In this document: positions 16,145-25,644 of the stretch, piece by piece
Position numbering within the stretch: the first letter of the stretch is position 1
Layout of the letters: each line of letters begins with the position of its first letter
Source of the DNA: Brevundimonas sp. UBA5936
GTDB taxonomy: Bacteria; Pseudomonadota; Alphaproteobacteria; Caulobacterales; Caulobacteraceae
Length of the DNA: 39,950 nucleotides
Reading direction: 5' to 3'
NCBI GenBank assembly: GCA_002430835.1
Contig: DJDA01000049.1
Coordinates: 1 to 39,950, forward strand
The notes under the pieces: model-generated
What the model was told of the DNA's origin: nothing
The model's database searches: none
What the model saw: the letters and a program-made list of their open reading frames with translations, nothing else
Made by a program: the position numbers and the translations under genes

Positions 16145-17347
16145 TCAGGCGGCGAGGATTTCGTCCGCCGGGCCGAAGAACTCATAGTGGATGCGGTCGG
16201 CCGGAACGCCGGCGTCGCGCAGGTCCGACACCAGGGCGCGCAGGAAGGGCCGCGGACCGCACAGATAGTAGTCGGCCTCCTGGATCGGCGTCTGCTGGCT
16301 CAGCCAGGCGCCGGAGATGCGCCCCGCATGGTCATGGCCGTCGCCGTCATTGGCGGGCGCTTCATAGAAGACGGTGCTGCGCGCGCGCGGATGGGCCGCC
16401 GTCAGGGCGCGGATGTGCGGCCCCATGGCGTGCGCCCCGGCGTCATAGGCGCCGTGGACATAGTGGACTTCGGTGTCCGTCTTCTCCGCCACCAGCGTCT
16501 CTAGCATCGACACCATCGGCGTCAGGCCGACCCCGCCGGACAGCAGGACGACCGGGCGCGGCGGCGTCTCGGGCAGGAAGAAGTCGCCCGCAGGCGCCCC
16601 GACCTTCAGCACCATGCCGACGCGGGCGTTGTCGTGCAGCCAGCCCGAGGCCAGACCCTTGTCCTCGCGCTTGACCGAGATGCGATAGGTCTCGTCGTTG
16701 GGCGCGCAGGAGATGGAGTAGTTGCGCTTGATCGGCGCATGGCCGGGGACATCGAACCAGAAGGTCAGATACTGGCCCGGTCGGTGGCGCAGCACCGGGC
16801 CGCCGTCCTTGGGCTTGAGTACGAAGGAGGTGATGACCGAGCTTTCGGGCCGCACCTCGACCACCTCGAAGGCGCGCCAGCCGTTCCAGCCGCCGTGGGC
16901 CGCCGCCAGGTCTTCATAGATGGCCGCCTCGCGGGTGATCAGGATGTTGGCCAGGAACCAGTAGGCCTCGCCCCAGGCGGTCATGATCTCTTCGGTCGCG
17001 GCCTCGCCCAGCACATGGGCGATGGCGCCCAGCAGGGCGTTTCCGACGTGGGGATAGTGTTCGGGCAGGATCTGCAGGCCGACGTGCTTCTGGGCGATGC
17101 GCTCGACCGCGGCCGCCAGGGCGCCCAGGTTATCGATGTTGGCGGCGTAGGCCAGGATGGCCCCGGTCAGGGCGCGCGGCTGCGATCCGGCGTCGCCGTG
17201 GTGCGACTGGTTGAACAGGTCGCGGATCTCGGGGTTCTGGAACATCCGCGAATACATCTCGCGGACGATGTCGAGGCCGTGGGCCTCGAGCGCGGGGACA
17301 GTGGCTTTGACAAGCGCGATCGTGCGCTCGCTGAGGGCTTGAGCCAT
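16145..17347 (-). CDS. hmp: Flavohaemoglobin, nitric oxide dioxygenase
   Basis: A 400-residue, three-domain protein. The globin domain spans about residues 1-137, with the proximal haem ligand H88 in AQKHVGLQI and Y32 at the distal B10 position. The FAD-binding domain (about 150-260) has RPGQY and RNYSIS. The NAD(P)H-binding domain has GGVGLTP and YLCGPRPF. It oxidises NO to nitrate using O2 and NAD(P)H. It lies 56 bases downstream of a DUF1971-like gene. The shared promoter carries NsrR-like sites, so NO should induce it. Confidence 0.96.
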   Translation of the reverse strand: MAQALSERTIALVKATVPALEAHGLDIVREMYSRMFQNPEIRDLFNQSHHGDAGSQPRALTGAILAYAANIDNLGALAAAVERIAQKHVGLQILPEHYPHVGNALLGAIAHVLGEAATEEIMTAWGEAYWFLANILITREAAIYEDLAAAHGGWNGWRAFEVVEVRPESSVITSFVLKPKDGGPVLRHRPGQYLTFWFDVPGHAPIKRNYSISCAPNDETYRISVKREDKGLASGWLHDNARVGMVLKVGAPAGDFFLPETPPRPVVLLSGGVGLTPMVSMLETLVAEKTDTEVHYVHGAYDAGAHAMGPHIRALTAAHPRARSTVFYEAPANDGDGHDHAGRISGAWLSQQTPIQEADYYLCGPRPFLRALVSDLRDAGVPADRIHYEFFGPADEILAA

Positions 17348-17403
17348 CAGGAAACTCCTAGGCGTTGCGATGTGGAAGGGAAGGAAAGGGGGAAGGCCGC
17401 GCC

Positions 17404-17724
17404 CTAGCCGTCGGGCGGCCGGTCGTAGAAGTCGACGCGCATCTTCATCGGCCCCAGAGGCTCGACGAAATGAACCTGCTGCGGTCCGATGCGGCCCGGC
17501 GTTCCAGGCTTCAGGACGGTGGTCATGTGCGGGTCGCTATAGGTCAGGCGAACCTCGCCCTCCAGCACCTGGATCAGGCCCCAGGTTCCGGCCTTGAGGC
17601 TGTGATCGGCTCGCAGGGCGGGGGGCAGGGTGGCGGCGTCGAACACCGGGGTGGAGCGATAGGGCGCGGGCGGCGAGGCGCCGCCCGTCGGCTGTGGTTG
17701 CTGGCTATGCGAGCGGCCGTTCAT
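17404..17724 (-). CDS. DUF1971-like cupin protein of the NO response
   Basis: About 106 residues with a single cupin-like beta domain: RSTPVFDAATLPPALRADHS, KAGTWGLIQVLEGEVRL and IGPQQVHFVEPLG. This fits the DUF1971 family, which includes the E. coli NO/nitrate-induced protein YeaR and the C-terminal part of some TehB proteins. The ATG at 17724 has GGAG at 8-base spacing. Upstream ATGs at 17730 and 17757 are less likely, the latter lying inside the predicted NsrR site. It is the first gene of the transcript that continues into hmp. Biochemical role unknown. Confidence 0.8.
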   Translation of the reverse strand: MNGRSHSQQPQPTGGASPPAPYRSTPVFDAATLPPALRADHSLKAGTWGLIQVLEGEVRLTYSDPHMTTVLKPGTPGRIGPQQVHFVEPLGPMKMRVDFYDRPPDG

Positions 17725-17739
17725 CGCCATCGCTCCATT

Positions 17740-17758
17740 GATGCATTGATAATGCATC
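17740..17758. promoter_or_regulatory. NsrR-like operator 1
   Basis: A perfect palindrome, GATGCAT-TGATA-ATGCATC, sits 15 bases upstream of the chosen start of the DUF1971-like gene. The GATGCAT half-sites agree with the NsrR motif described for gamma- and betaproteobacteria. Confidence 0.75.
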
Positions 17759-17775
17759 TATAGCCCGCGTTTGAA

Positions 17776-17794
17776 ACATGCAACGAGGATGCAT
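17776..17794. promoter_or_regulatory. NsrR-like operator 2
   Basis: The imperfect repeat CATGCAACGAGGATGCAT lies between operator 1 and nsrR and shares the ATGCA half-sites. It may serve nsrR autoregulation. Confidence 0.5.
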
Positions 17795-17848
17795 ATAATT
17801 TTCTGCGGCGCGATGACGCGCTGATCGCCGAGGCTTCTGAGAGGCTGA

Positions 17849-18274
17849 ATGCGCCTGACGCGCTACACCGACTACGCCATGCGGGTGCTGCTCTATCTGG
17901 GCGCGCGCCAGGATCGGCTGTGCTCGATCGCCGAGATCGCCCAGGCCTACGGCATCTCGCAGAACCATCTGATGAAGGTGGTCAGCGACCTGGTGAACGC
18001 GGGCTATCTGGTCAGCGTGCGCGGCCGGTTCGGCGGGGTGCGGCTGGCGCGTCCGCCAGCCGAGATCAACGTCGGCGCCGTGGTACGCCATACCGAGGAC
18101 GGCTTCGATCTGGTCGACTGCGGCAGTTGCATCATCGCCCCGGCCTGCGGCCTGACGGGCGCCCTGCATCAGGCCCTGGCCGCCTTCATGAAGGTGCTGG
18201 ACGGCTACACCTTGGAAGGTCTGCTCAGCCGCCGCGTCGACATGGCCGGTCTGTTCGAGCGCGCCGAGACCTAG
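17849..18274 (+). CDS. nsrR: RRF2-family nitric oxide sensor repressor
   Basis: A 141-residue RRF2 protein starting MRLTRYTDYAMRVLLYL, with the winged helix over about residues 1-65. The Fe-S cysteines are C91, C94 and C100 in DCGSCIIAPACGL. E. coli NsrR, from memory, has one more pair of residues between the first two cysteines. TLEGLL near the C-terminus is also typical. It is divergent from the DUF1971-hmp unit, with two NsrR-like palindromes between. The likely role is to repress hmp until NO damages its cluster. Confidence 0.92.
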   Translation: MRLTRYTDYAMRVLLYLGARQDRLCSIAEIAQAYGISQNHLMKVVSDLVNAGYLVSVRGRFGGVRLARPPAEINVGAVVRHTEDGFDLVDCGSCIIAPACGLTGALHQALAAFMKVLDGYTLEGLLSRRVDMAGLFERAET

Positions 18275-18347
18275 AGCAAAGGTCGCATTGACGCTCGGCG
18301 CTCTTGGGGGTCTGATCGGTCGACCTTGACCCTGGGAGGCTGCGGCC

Positions 18348-19319
18348 ATGGGCGATAGAGTGCGACATGAACACGCCAGCCTGATCCGTCAGGCGCTGGA
18401 TGACGAGGGGGCCGGAGCGCGCTCGGCCCTGGCGGCGTCGTGGCGTCGGTCCGTGACCCTGTACGGCCTGGACCCCAGCGAACATGGGGCGGTCGAGACC
18501 ATCACCGAACAGCAGTTGCATGAAGCGCGTCAGGCGATGGAGCCGATGACGCGCGCGGCCGAAGGCGTGCTGGACCGGCTGTTCCTGGCCGTCGGCGGGG
18601 TGGGGTGCTGCGTCCTGCTGACCAACGCCGAAGGCGTGCCGATGGAACGGCGCGGGGCTGTTGCCGACGACGACACCTTCCACCGCTGGGGCCTGTGGCC
18701 CGGCGCCGTCTGGTCCGAGGCGGTCGAGGGCACCAACGGCATCGGCACGGCCCTGGCCGAGCATCGCGCCGTGACCATCCATCGCGAACAGCATTTCCAC
18801 GCCCGCAATACGGGGCTGAGCTGCATCACCCACCCCATCCATGACCATATGGGGCGGCTAGCCGGGGCGCTGGACGTCTCGTCGTGCCGGGCTGACGCGA
18901 CCGAGGCCATCCTGGGGCTGATCTCGGCGGCCGTGGCCGATGCGGCGCGGGCGATTGAGGCCCAGACCTTCCGCCAGGCCTTCGCCGATGCGCGCATCGT
19001 GCTGGCGGGCGGGGCCAGCGAGCGCAATGCGGCGGCCCTGCTGGCGGTGGATCGGGACGATTTGGTGATCGGCGCTACGCGGGCGGCGCGCCTGTCCCTG
19101 TCGATCACCGACGAGCGGATCGCGGCCCAGTTGCCCGCGTCCGACCTGCTGACGCCGGGCGGCGCCGAGATCGACCTGCTGGAGGCTGAGCGGGGGGCGG
19201 TGCGCCGCGCCCTGGCCCGGACCGGGGGCAATGTCTCGGCGGCGGCGCGGGCGCTGGGCGTCAGCCGCGCCACCCTGCACCGAAAGCTGCACCGTCTGGG
19301 CCTGATCGACCTGAACTGA
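18348..19319 (+). CDS. GAF-Fis transcriptional regulator (AcoR-like, no AAA+ domain)
   Basis: A 323-residue protein. The N-terminal sensor matches AcoR-type activators: SWRRS near residue 30, a GAF-like region over about 80-195 with EGTNGIGTALAE and HRAVTIHREQHF. It then passes directly to a C-terminal Fis-type helix-turn-helix (EAERGAVRRALARTGGN, then AARALGVSRATLHRKL). The sigma-54 AAA+ domain with GAFTGA that normally lies between is absent, with no frame break visible. It sits upstream of aldehyde and alcohol dehydrogenase genes and a 20-bp palindrome lies between, so it probably controls them. Start at 18348 after GGGAGG. Confidence 0.88.
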   Translation: MGDRVRHEHASLIRQALDDEGAGARSALAASWRRSVTLYGLDPSEHGAVETITEQQLHEARQAMEPMTRAAEGVLDRLFLAVGGVGCCVLLTNAEGVPMERRGAVADDDTFHRWGLWPGAVWSEAVEGTNGIGTALAEHRAVTIHREQHFHARNTGLSCITHPIHDHMGRLAGALDVSSCRADATEAILGLISAAVADAARAIEAQTFRQAFADARIVLAGGASERNAAALLAVDRDDLVIGATRAARLSLSITDERIAAQLPASDLLTPGGAEIDLLEAERGAVRRALARTGGNVSAAARALGVSRATLHRKLHRLGLIDLN

Positions 19320-19335
19320 CCGATCTCGACGGAAA

Positions 19336-19355
19336 CTGTCGCAAGTCTGCGACAG
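19336..19355. promoter_or_regulatory. Candidate operator palindrome upstream of aldehyde dehydrogenase
   Basis: CTGTCGCA (19336-19343) and TGCGACAG (19348-19355) form a perfect 8-bp inverted repeat with an AGTC spacer. It lies 17 bases after the regulator stop and about 110 bases before the dehydrogenase start. It is a likely binding site of the GAF-Fis protein. No correctly spaced sigma-54 GG-N10-GC element was found near the TTGC at 19411. Confidence 0.6.
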
Positions 19356-19467
19356 GTGTGCGCCGCACCATCCGGGCGGCGTCTGGAACAGGCCGCCGGG
19401 CCGACCGACCTTGCTTCAAACGACGCCGACAATCGGCGCCCAAGGAAACCGCAAGGAGGCCGTTCCC

Positions 19468-20985
<1,518 letters not shown>

Positions 20986-20993
20986 TCTCGATC

Positions 20994-21021
20994 AAGGCGC
21001 GGGCTTCGGTCCGCGCCTTTT
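20994..21021 (+). terminator. Terminator after aldehyde dehydrogenase
   Basis: GGCGCGG (20996-21002) pairs with CCGCGCC (21011-21017), with AA before and four Ts after. The alcohol dehydrogenase start is only about 30 bases further on, so the hairpin may attenuate rather than fully separate the two genes. Confidence 0.75.
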
Positions 21022-21052
21022 CTGTTCGCGAACCCAACGAGGAGTAGTGACC

Positions 21053-22087
21053 ATGGCGAAAACCATGAAGGCCGCCGTCGTGCGTGAATTCGGCAAGCCG
21101 CTGGTGATTGAGGACGCGCCGATCCCGACGCCCGGCCCCGGCATGATTCAGGTGAAGATCGAAGCCACCGGCGTCTGCCACACCGACCTGCACGCGGCCG
21201 AGGGCGACTGGCCGGTCAAGCCGAATCCGCCCTTCATTCCGGGGCACGAAGGCGTCGGCTACGTCTCGGGCGTCGGCGCCGGGGTCAAGCACGTCAAGGA
21301 AGGCGACCGCGTCGGCGTGCCATGGCTCTACACCGCCTGCGGCCACTGCAAACACTGCCTCGGCGGCTGGGAGACCCTGTGCCACGAGCAGCAGAACACC
21401 GGCTATTCCGTCAACGGCAGCTTCGCCGAATATGTGGTGGCCGATCCGAACTTCGTCGGCCATCTGCCTGACAACATCGGCTTCGAGGAGATCGCGCCGG
21501 TCCTGTGCGCCGGGGTCACGGTCTATAAGGGGCTGAAGATGACGGATACCAAGCCGGGCGACTGGATGGTGATCTCGGGCGTCGGCGGTCTGGGCCATCT
21601 GGCCGTGCAGTACGCCAAGGCGATGGGGCTGAACGTGGCGGCGGTCGATATCGACGACGCCAAGCTGGACCTGGCCCGGCGGCTGGGCGCGACAGTGACA
21701 GTCAACGCCAAGACCTCCAACGACCCGGCCGCCGACATCAAGCGTCAGACCGACGGCGGCGCCCAGGGCGTGCTGGTCACGGCCGTCTCGCCCAAGGCGT
21801 TCGAACAGGCGCTGGGCATGACGGCGCGCGGGGCGACCGTGGCCCTGAACGGCCTGCCGGCGGGGGATTTCCCGCTGTCGATCTTCGACATGGTGCTGAA
21901 CGGGACGACGGTGCGCGGCTCCATCGTCGGCACGCGGCTGGACCTTCAGGAGGCGCTGGACTTCGCCGCCGACGGCAAGGTCAAGTCGATCAATACGGTC
22001 GAGCCGCTGGACAACATCAACGACATCTTCGCTCGGATGCACAAGGGTCAGATCGAAGGCCGCGTAGTCATGTCCATCGGCGGATGA
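21053..22087 (+). CDS. Zinc-dependent alcohol dehydrogenase (AdhA/AdhP type)
   Basis: A medium-chain dehydrogenase of about 344 residues. Catalytic zinc ligands are in TGVCHTDLHAAEGDW (Cys), PGHEGVG (His, Glu) and the later VLCAGVTVYK (Cys). Structural zinc ligands are in CGHCKHCLGGWETLC. The NAD-binding motif is GVGGLGHLAVQYAKAMG. It oxidises primary alcohols such as ethanol with NAD. The ATG at 21053 has GGAG at 8-base spacing; a GTG at 21047 is in frame but too close to that site. Its likely partner is the upstream aldehyde dehydrogenase. Confidence 0.94.
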   Translation: MAKTMKAAVVREFGKPLVIEDAPIPTPGPGMIQVKIEATGVCHTDLHAAEGDWPVKPNPPFIPGHEGVGYVSGVGAGVKHVKEGDRVGVPWLYTACGHCKHCLGGWETLCHEQQNTGYSVNGSFAEYVVADPNFVGHLPDNIGFEEIAPVLCAGVTVYKGLKMTDTKPGDWMVISGVGGLGHLAVQYAKAMGLNVAAVDIDDAKLDLARRLGATVTVNAKTSNDPAADIKRQTDGGAQGVLVTAVSPKAFEQALGMTARGATVALNGLPAGDFPLSIFDMVLNGTTVRGSIVGTRLDLQEALDFAADGKVKSINTVEPLDNINDIFARMHKGQIEGRVVMSIGG

Positions 22088-22127
22088 GAAGGTCGGGAGG
22101 CCGCCGTTCGCGCGGCGTTCTCTTCGC

Positions 22128-22928
22128 CTATCCGATCAGGTTCAGAGCTACGGCGCTCTGATACAGCATGTAGATCGCCACCACGAAGATCAGGCCCGCG
22201 AAGACGGTGTTCAGCAGGCCCTTGCGGCTGGACATCAGCTTGGCCAGCCGTGCGCCTGCCAACCCGCCCAGAACGCCGCCGCTGATGAAGACCGCGGCCA
22301 GCGGCCAGTCGACCCATCCCGCCAGCGCATAGTTGAAGGCGGTGGTCAGGCCGAAGGCGGTGACGCCGACCAGCGACGAGCCGACGGCGTAATAGATGGG
22401 CATGCCGGTCGACCCCATCAGGCTGGGCACGATCAGGAAGCCGCCGCCGATGCCGAAGAAGCCCGACAGCATCCCCGTCGCCGCGCCCGTGCCCACCAGC
22501 TTGGGCGCATTGCCCGCGTGGAGGGTCACGTGCGGGTCGCCCGCCGCCGAGCGGCCGCGCAGCATCAGGGCGCCGACGACCAGCATCAGCACCGCGAACA
22601 GGGCCAGCAGCTTCTGCCCGTCCACCGCCTTGCCGAGACTGGAGCCCAGCGCCGCCCCGACCACGCCCGCCGCCGCGAACAGCAGGGCGATCCTCCACTT
22701 CACCGCCCCGTGCCGGGCGTGGTTCAGCAGGTTGGCGAAGGCGTTGGCCGCTACGGCGAAGGCGCTGGTGCCGATGGCCAGGTGCGGGTCTTTCACCCCC
22801 ACCAGATAGACGATCAGCGGCACGGCCAGGATCGAGCCGCCCCCGCCCACCAGACCCAGGGTGAAGCCGACCAGCGACCCCGCCCCGGCGCCCAGTCCGT
22901 ATTGCAGCAGGCTGAGCGGCTCGCCCAT
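22128..22928 (-). CDS. TauE/SafE family sulfite/sulfur-anion exporter
   Basis: A 266-residue membrane protein with about eight hydrophobic helices in two similar halves. Each half starts with a Gly-rich turn: GFTLGLVGGGGSILAVPLIVY (about residues 20-40) and GMLSGFFGIGGGFLIVPSL (about 150-170). This is the TauE/SafE (DUF81) signature. Its ATG overlaps the TGA of the quinone oxidoreductase gene (TGATG), so it is coupled to sulfide oxidation. It likely exports sulfite, thiosulfate or a related product. The actual substrate is inferred from context. Confidence 0.88.
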   Translation of the reverse strand: MGEPLSLLQYGLGAGAGSLVGFTLGLVGGGGSILAVPLIVYLVGVKDPHLAIGTSAFAVAANAFANLLNHARHGAVKWRIALLFAAAGVVGAALGSSLGKAVDGQKLLALFAVLMLVVGALMLRGRSAAGDPHVTLHAGNAPKLVGTGAATGMLSGFFGIGGGFLIVPSLMGSTGMPIYYAVGSSLVGVTAFGLTTAFNYALAGWVDWPLAAVFISGGVLGGLAGARLAKLMSSRKGLLNTVFAGLIFVVAIYMLYQSAVALNLIG

Positions 22929-24208
22929 CAGGCGGCGCTCTTCGCGCGGGGGGCGACGCCCGGCTCGACGCAGTCGGGCGCGCACAGCCATTCGCGGCCC
23001 TTCAGCATCCCGACCCAGTAGATTTCCGGCAGGGCCTGCGCCTTCAGGTGCCAGGCGCGGCGGGTCGGCTGACGCCCGTCCAGCATCCACGCCGGGAAGC
23101 TGGGCAGCAGCTTGCCGCCATAACCGAACTCGGCCAGCACGATCTTGCCGCGCTCGACCGTCAGGGGGCAGGAGCCGTAGCCGTCATAGACCGCCTTCAG
23201 CGCCTTGCCGTCCAGCATGGAGATGACGTTCTCGGCCACGACCGGCGCCTGTTTGCGGGCGGCGGCGGCGGTCTTGGCATTGGGCGCTGAGCAGGCGTCG
23301 CCCAGGCCGAAGACGTTGTCGAGACGGTTGTGGTGCAGCGTTGCCTGATCGACGTCGATCCAGCCGCTGTCGGCGGCCAGCGGGCTGTTGCGGATGAAAT
23401 CGGGCGCGGTCTGCGGCGGGCAGACGTGGATCATGTCGAAGTCGCGAACGACCTCGCTGACGGCCCCATCGGCGTCGGTGACGGCGAAGGTCGCCTTGCG
23501 CGCCTCGCCGTCGATGGCGGTCAGGCGCGAGTTGAAGCGCAGGTCGACGCCGTAACGCTCGATGTATTTCATCAGGGCGGGGACGTAGTCCTTGACCCCG
23601 AACAGCACGGCCCCGGCGTTGTGGAACTCGATGTCCACGTTCTTGAGGGCGCCGGTGCGCTGCCAGTGGTCGGCCGACAGATAGAGGGCCTTCTGCGGGG
23701 CGCCTGCGCATTTGATCGGCATGGGCGGCTGGGTGAACAGGGCGCGGCCGCCCTTCAGTTCCTGCACCAGCTTCCACGTGTAGGGCGCCAGATCGAAGCG
23801 GTAGTTGGAGGTCACGCCGTTGCGGCCCAGCGTCTCATTCAGGCCGGGGATGGCGTCCCAGTCCAGCTTGATGCCCGGCGCGGCGACCAGGGCGCGATAG
23901 CCGATGCGGCGGCCGTCCGACAGGCGCACCTGATCGGCCTCGGGGGCGAAGTCGACGACGCGGTCCTTGATCCAGCGGGCGCCCGTGGGGATCAGGCGGC
24001 AGGTCTCGCGCATGGTGCGCTCGGGCGTGAAGACGCCCGCGCCGACCAGCGTCCAGCCGGGCTGGTAATAGTGGCGCTCGGACGGCTCGACGATCACCAC
24101 GTCAAGGCCGGGGCGGCGGCGCAGCAGGCTGGCCGCCGTGGCGATCCCGGCGGCGCCCCCGCCGATGATCAGGACGTCACAGGTCTCGGAAGCTTGCGCA
24201 TGGGCCAT
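22928..24208 (-). CDS. sqr: Sulfide:quinone oxidoreductase, type II-like
   Basis: A 426-residue FAD flavoprotein with the dinucleotide motif VLIIGGGAAGIATAASL at residues 12-28. The redox cysteines appear as C167 in MPIKCAGAPQKALYLS and C347 in GYGSCPLTV. Both segments closely match mitochondrial SQOR and bacterial type II SQR as I know them. It oxidises sulfide to persulfide/polysulfide and passes electrons to quinone at the membrane. It lies between a DUF442 sulfurtransferase (three bases upstream) and a coupled TauE exporter. Confidence 0.92.
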   Translation of the reverse strand: MAHAQASETCDVLIIGGGAAGIATAASLLRRRPGLDVVIVEPSERHYYQPGWTLVGAGVFTPERTMRETCRLIPTGARWIKDRVVDFAPEADQVRLSDGRRIGYRALVAAPGIKLDWDAIPGLNETLGRNGVTSNYRFDLAPYTWKLVQELKGGRALFTQPPMPIKCAGAPQKALYLSADHWQRTGALKNVDIEFHNAGAVLFGVKDYVPALMKYIERYGVDLRFNSRLTAIDGEARKATFAVTDADGAVSEVVRDFDMIHVCPPQTAPDFIRNSPLAADSGWIDVDQATLHHNRLDNVFGLGDACSAPNAKTAAAARKQAPVVAENVISMLDGKALKAVYDGYGSCPLTVERGKIVLAEFGYGGKLLPSFPAWMLDGRQPTRRAWHLKAQALPEIYWVGMLKGREWLCAPDCVEPGVAPRAKSAA

Positions 24209-24211
24209 GCC

Positions 24212-24625
24212 TCAGCCCTCCAGACGCGGGCCGAGCGGCGAGACATCGTAACCGGCGGCGGCGGCCAGGGCGACGATCTCTTCGGCCGGGCGCTCGCCCG
24301 CCTGCGACAGGGCCCACAGATAGGTGGTGCGGGTGCCCGAGCGGCAGTAGCCGAGGATGGGCTGAGGCAGGTCAGCCAGCGCCGCCTTGAAGCGCGCCAC
24401 GTCGTCGGGCGTCATGGCACCGCCGCGAATGGGGATGTGGACGAAGGTCAGGCCCGCGGCCTCGGCGGCGGCGCGGATATCTTCGGTCATCGGCTGGCCC
24501 GGCTCTTCGGCGTCGGGGCGGTTGGAGATGATGGCGCGATAGCCTTGGGCGGCCGCCGTCTGGACCTCCTCAGGCAGGATCTGCGGCGAGACGTGCAGGC
24601 GGTCTTCCAGGGGGCGGATGTCCAT
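24212..24625 (-). CDS. DUF442 / TIGR01244 sulfurtransferase domain protein
   Basis: A 137-residue protein with a dual-specificity-phosphatase-like fold and active-site loop YCRSGTRTTYLW (about residues 93-104). The N-terminal IRPLEDRLHVSPQI and IISNRPDAEEPGQP fit the 'beta-lactamase hydrolase-like' DUF442 family. Such domains are fused to or encoded beside persulfide dioxygenases, where the active-site Cys is proposed to carry sulfane sulfur. Here it is a separate gene between the dioxygenase and sqr. The function is inferred from these neighbours. Confidence 0.88.
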   Translation of the reverse strand: MDIRPLEDRLHVSPQILPEEVQTAAAQGYRAIISNRPDAEEPGQPMTEDIRAAAEAAGLTFVHIPIRGGAMTPDDVARFKAALADLPQPILGYCRSGTRTTYLWALSQAGERPAEEIVALAAAAGYDVSPLGPRLEG

Positions 24626-24661
24626 GAGGCGGTTCTCTGGCTTGAGGAAAAGGGGTGCGCG

Positions 24662-25615
24662 TCAGAGCGCGTTGATGGGGACTTTCAGGTAGCGGACGCC
24701 GTTGTCTTCCGGCTCGGGCATGCGGCCGCCGTTCATGTTGACCTGAACCGAAGGCAGGATCAGGCGCGGCATGGACAAGGTGGCGTCGCGGGCGGTGCGC
24801 ATCTGGACGAACTCATCCTCGGTCACGCCGTCGCGGACGTGGATGTTGCCCTCGCGCTGGGCGCCGATGGTGGTCTCCCACGCGAACTCGGTGCGGGCGG
24901 GCGGCGCCTTGTAGTCGTGGCACAGGAAGACGCGCGCCGCCGGGGGCAGGGACAAAAGCCGCTGGATCGAGCGATACAACGTCCGCGCATCGCCGCCGGG
25001 AAAGTCGCATCGCGCCGTGCCGTAATCGGGCATGAACAGGGTGTCGCCGGGAAAGACGGCGTCGCCGATCACATAGGCCAGACAGGCCGGGGTGTGGCCG
25101 GGCACATGCAGGGCCGTGGCCTGAAGCCCGCCGATGGCGAAGCGGTCGCCGTCGTCGAACAGCTGGTCGAACTGGCTGCCGTCGCGGCGGAACGCGGTCC
25201 CCTCGTTGAAGACTTTGCCGAAGACGTCCTGCACCTTGATGATGTCGCGGCCGATGGCCAGACGGCCGCCGAGGTGCTCCTGCAGATAGGGCGCGGCCGA
25301 CAGATGGTCGGCGTGGGCGTGCGTCTCCAGCAGCCACTGGACCTCAAGGTCTTCGGCCTCGACATGGGCGATCAGGGCGTCGGCCGAGGCGGTCGAGGTG
25401 CGGCCCGCCGCCTGATCGTAATCCAGCACGCTGTCGATGATGGCGCAGGCGTTCGAGCCGGGATCGCGCACCACATGGCTGACGGTGAAGGTGACGGGGT
25501 CGAAGAAGGATTTGACCACGGGGCGCTGGGCCGCGTTCGTCAGGGCGGCCTCGATCAATTCCCTGGCGTGATCACGGGCATGATCGCGGGCGGGGTCGAT
25601 GGGGGCGTCGGTCAC
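24662..25615 (-). CDS. Persulfide dioxygenase (ETHE1-like MBL-fold protein)
   Basis: About 317 residues. The metallo-beta-lactamase motif THAHADHLSA is present, with further ligands in VPGHTPACLAYVIGDAVFPGDTL and LCHDYKAP. The stretch GTARCDFPGGDARTLYRSI is typical of ETHE1/BlhA-type persulfide dioxygenases, which oxidise glutathione persulfide to sulfite with Fe(II) and O2. I prefer the GTG at 25615, preceded by GGAGAG, over the ATG at 25630, which has no ribosome site. First gene of the dioxygenase-DUF442-sqr-TauE operon. Confidence 0.92.
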   Translation of the reverse strand: MTDAPIDPARDHARDHARELIEAALTNAAQRPVVKSFFDPVTFTVSHVVRDPGSNACAIIDSVLDYDQAAGRTSTASADALIAHVEAEDLEVQWLLETHAHADHLSAAPYLQEHLGGRLAIGRDIIKVQDVFGKVFNEGTAFRRDGSQFDQLFDDGDRFAIGGLQATALHVPGHTPACLAYVIGDAVFPGDTLFMPDYGTARCDFPGGDARTLYRSIQRLLSLPPAARVFLCHDYKAPPARTEFAWETTIGAQREGNIHVRDGVTEDEFVQMRTARDATLSMPRLILPSVQVNMNGGRMPEPEDNGVRYLKVPINAL

Positions 25616-25644
25616 GGCGTCTCTCCGCATTGATCTGCATCAAG

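Noticed and set aside
18272..18310. Possible terminator after nsrR (AGAGC ... GCTCT)
   Set aside because: The stem is only five base pairs with a long loop and no T run.
19399..19414. Possible sigma-54 promoter before the aldehyde dehydrogenase (GG ... TTGC)
   Set aside because: The spacing is GG-N12-GC instead of GG-N10-GC, and the adjacent regulator has no AAA+ domain.
23330..25633. A 767-codon plus-strand frame opposite the sulfide operon
   Set aside because: Shadow frame over sqr, DUF442 and the persulfide dioxygenase, without protein-family features.
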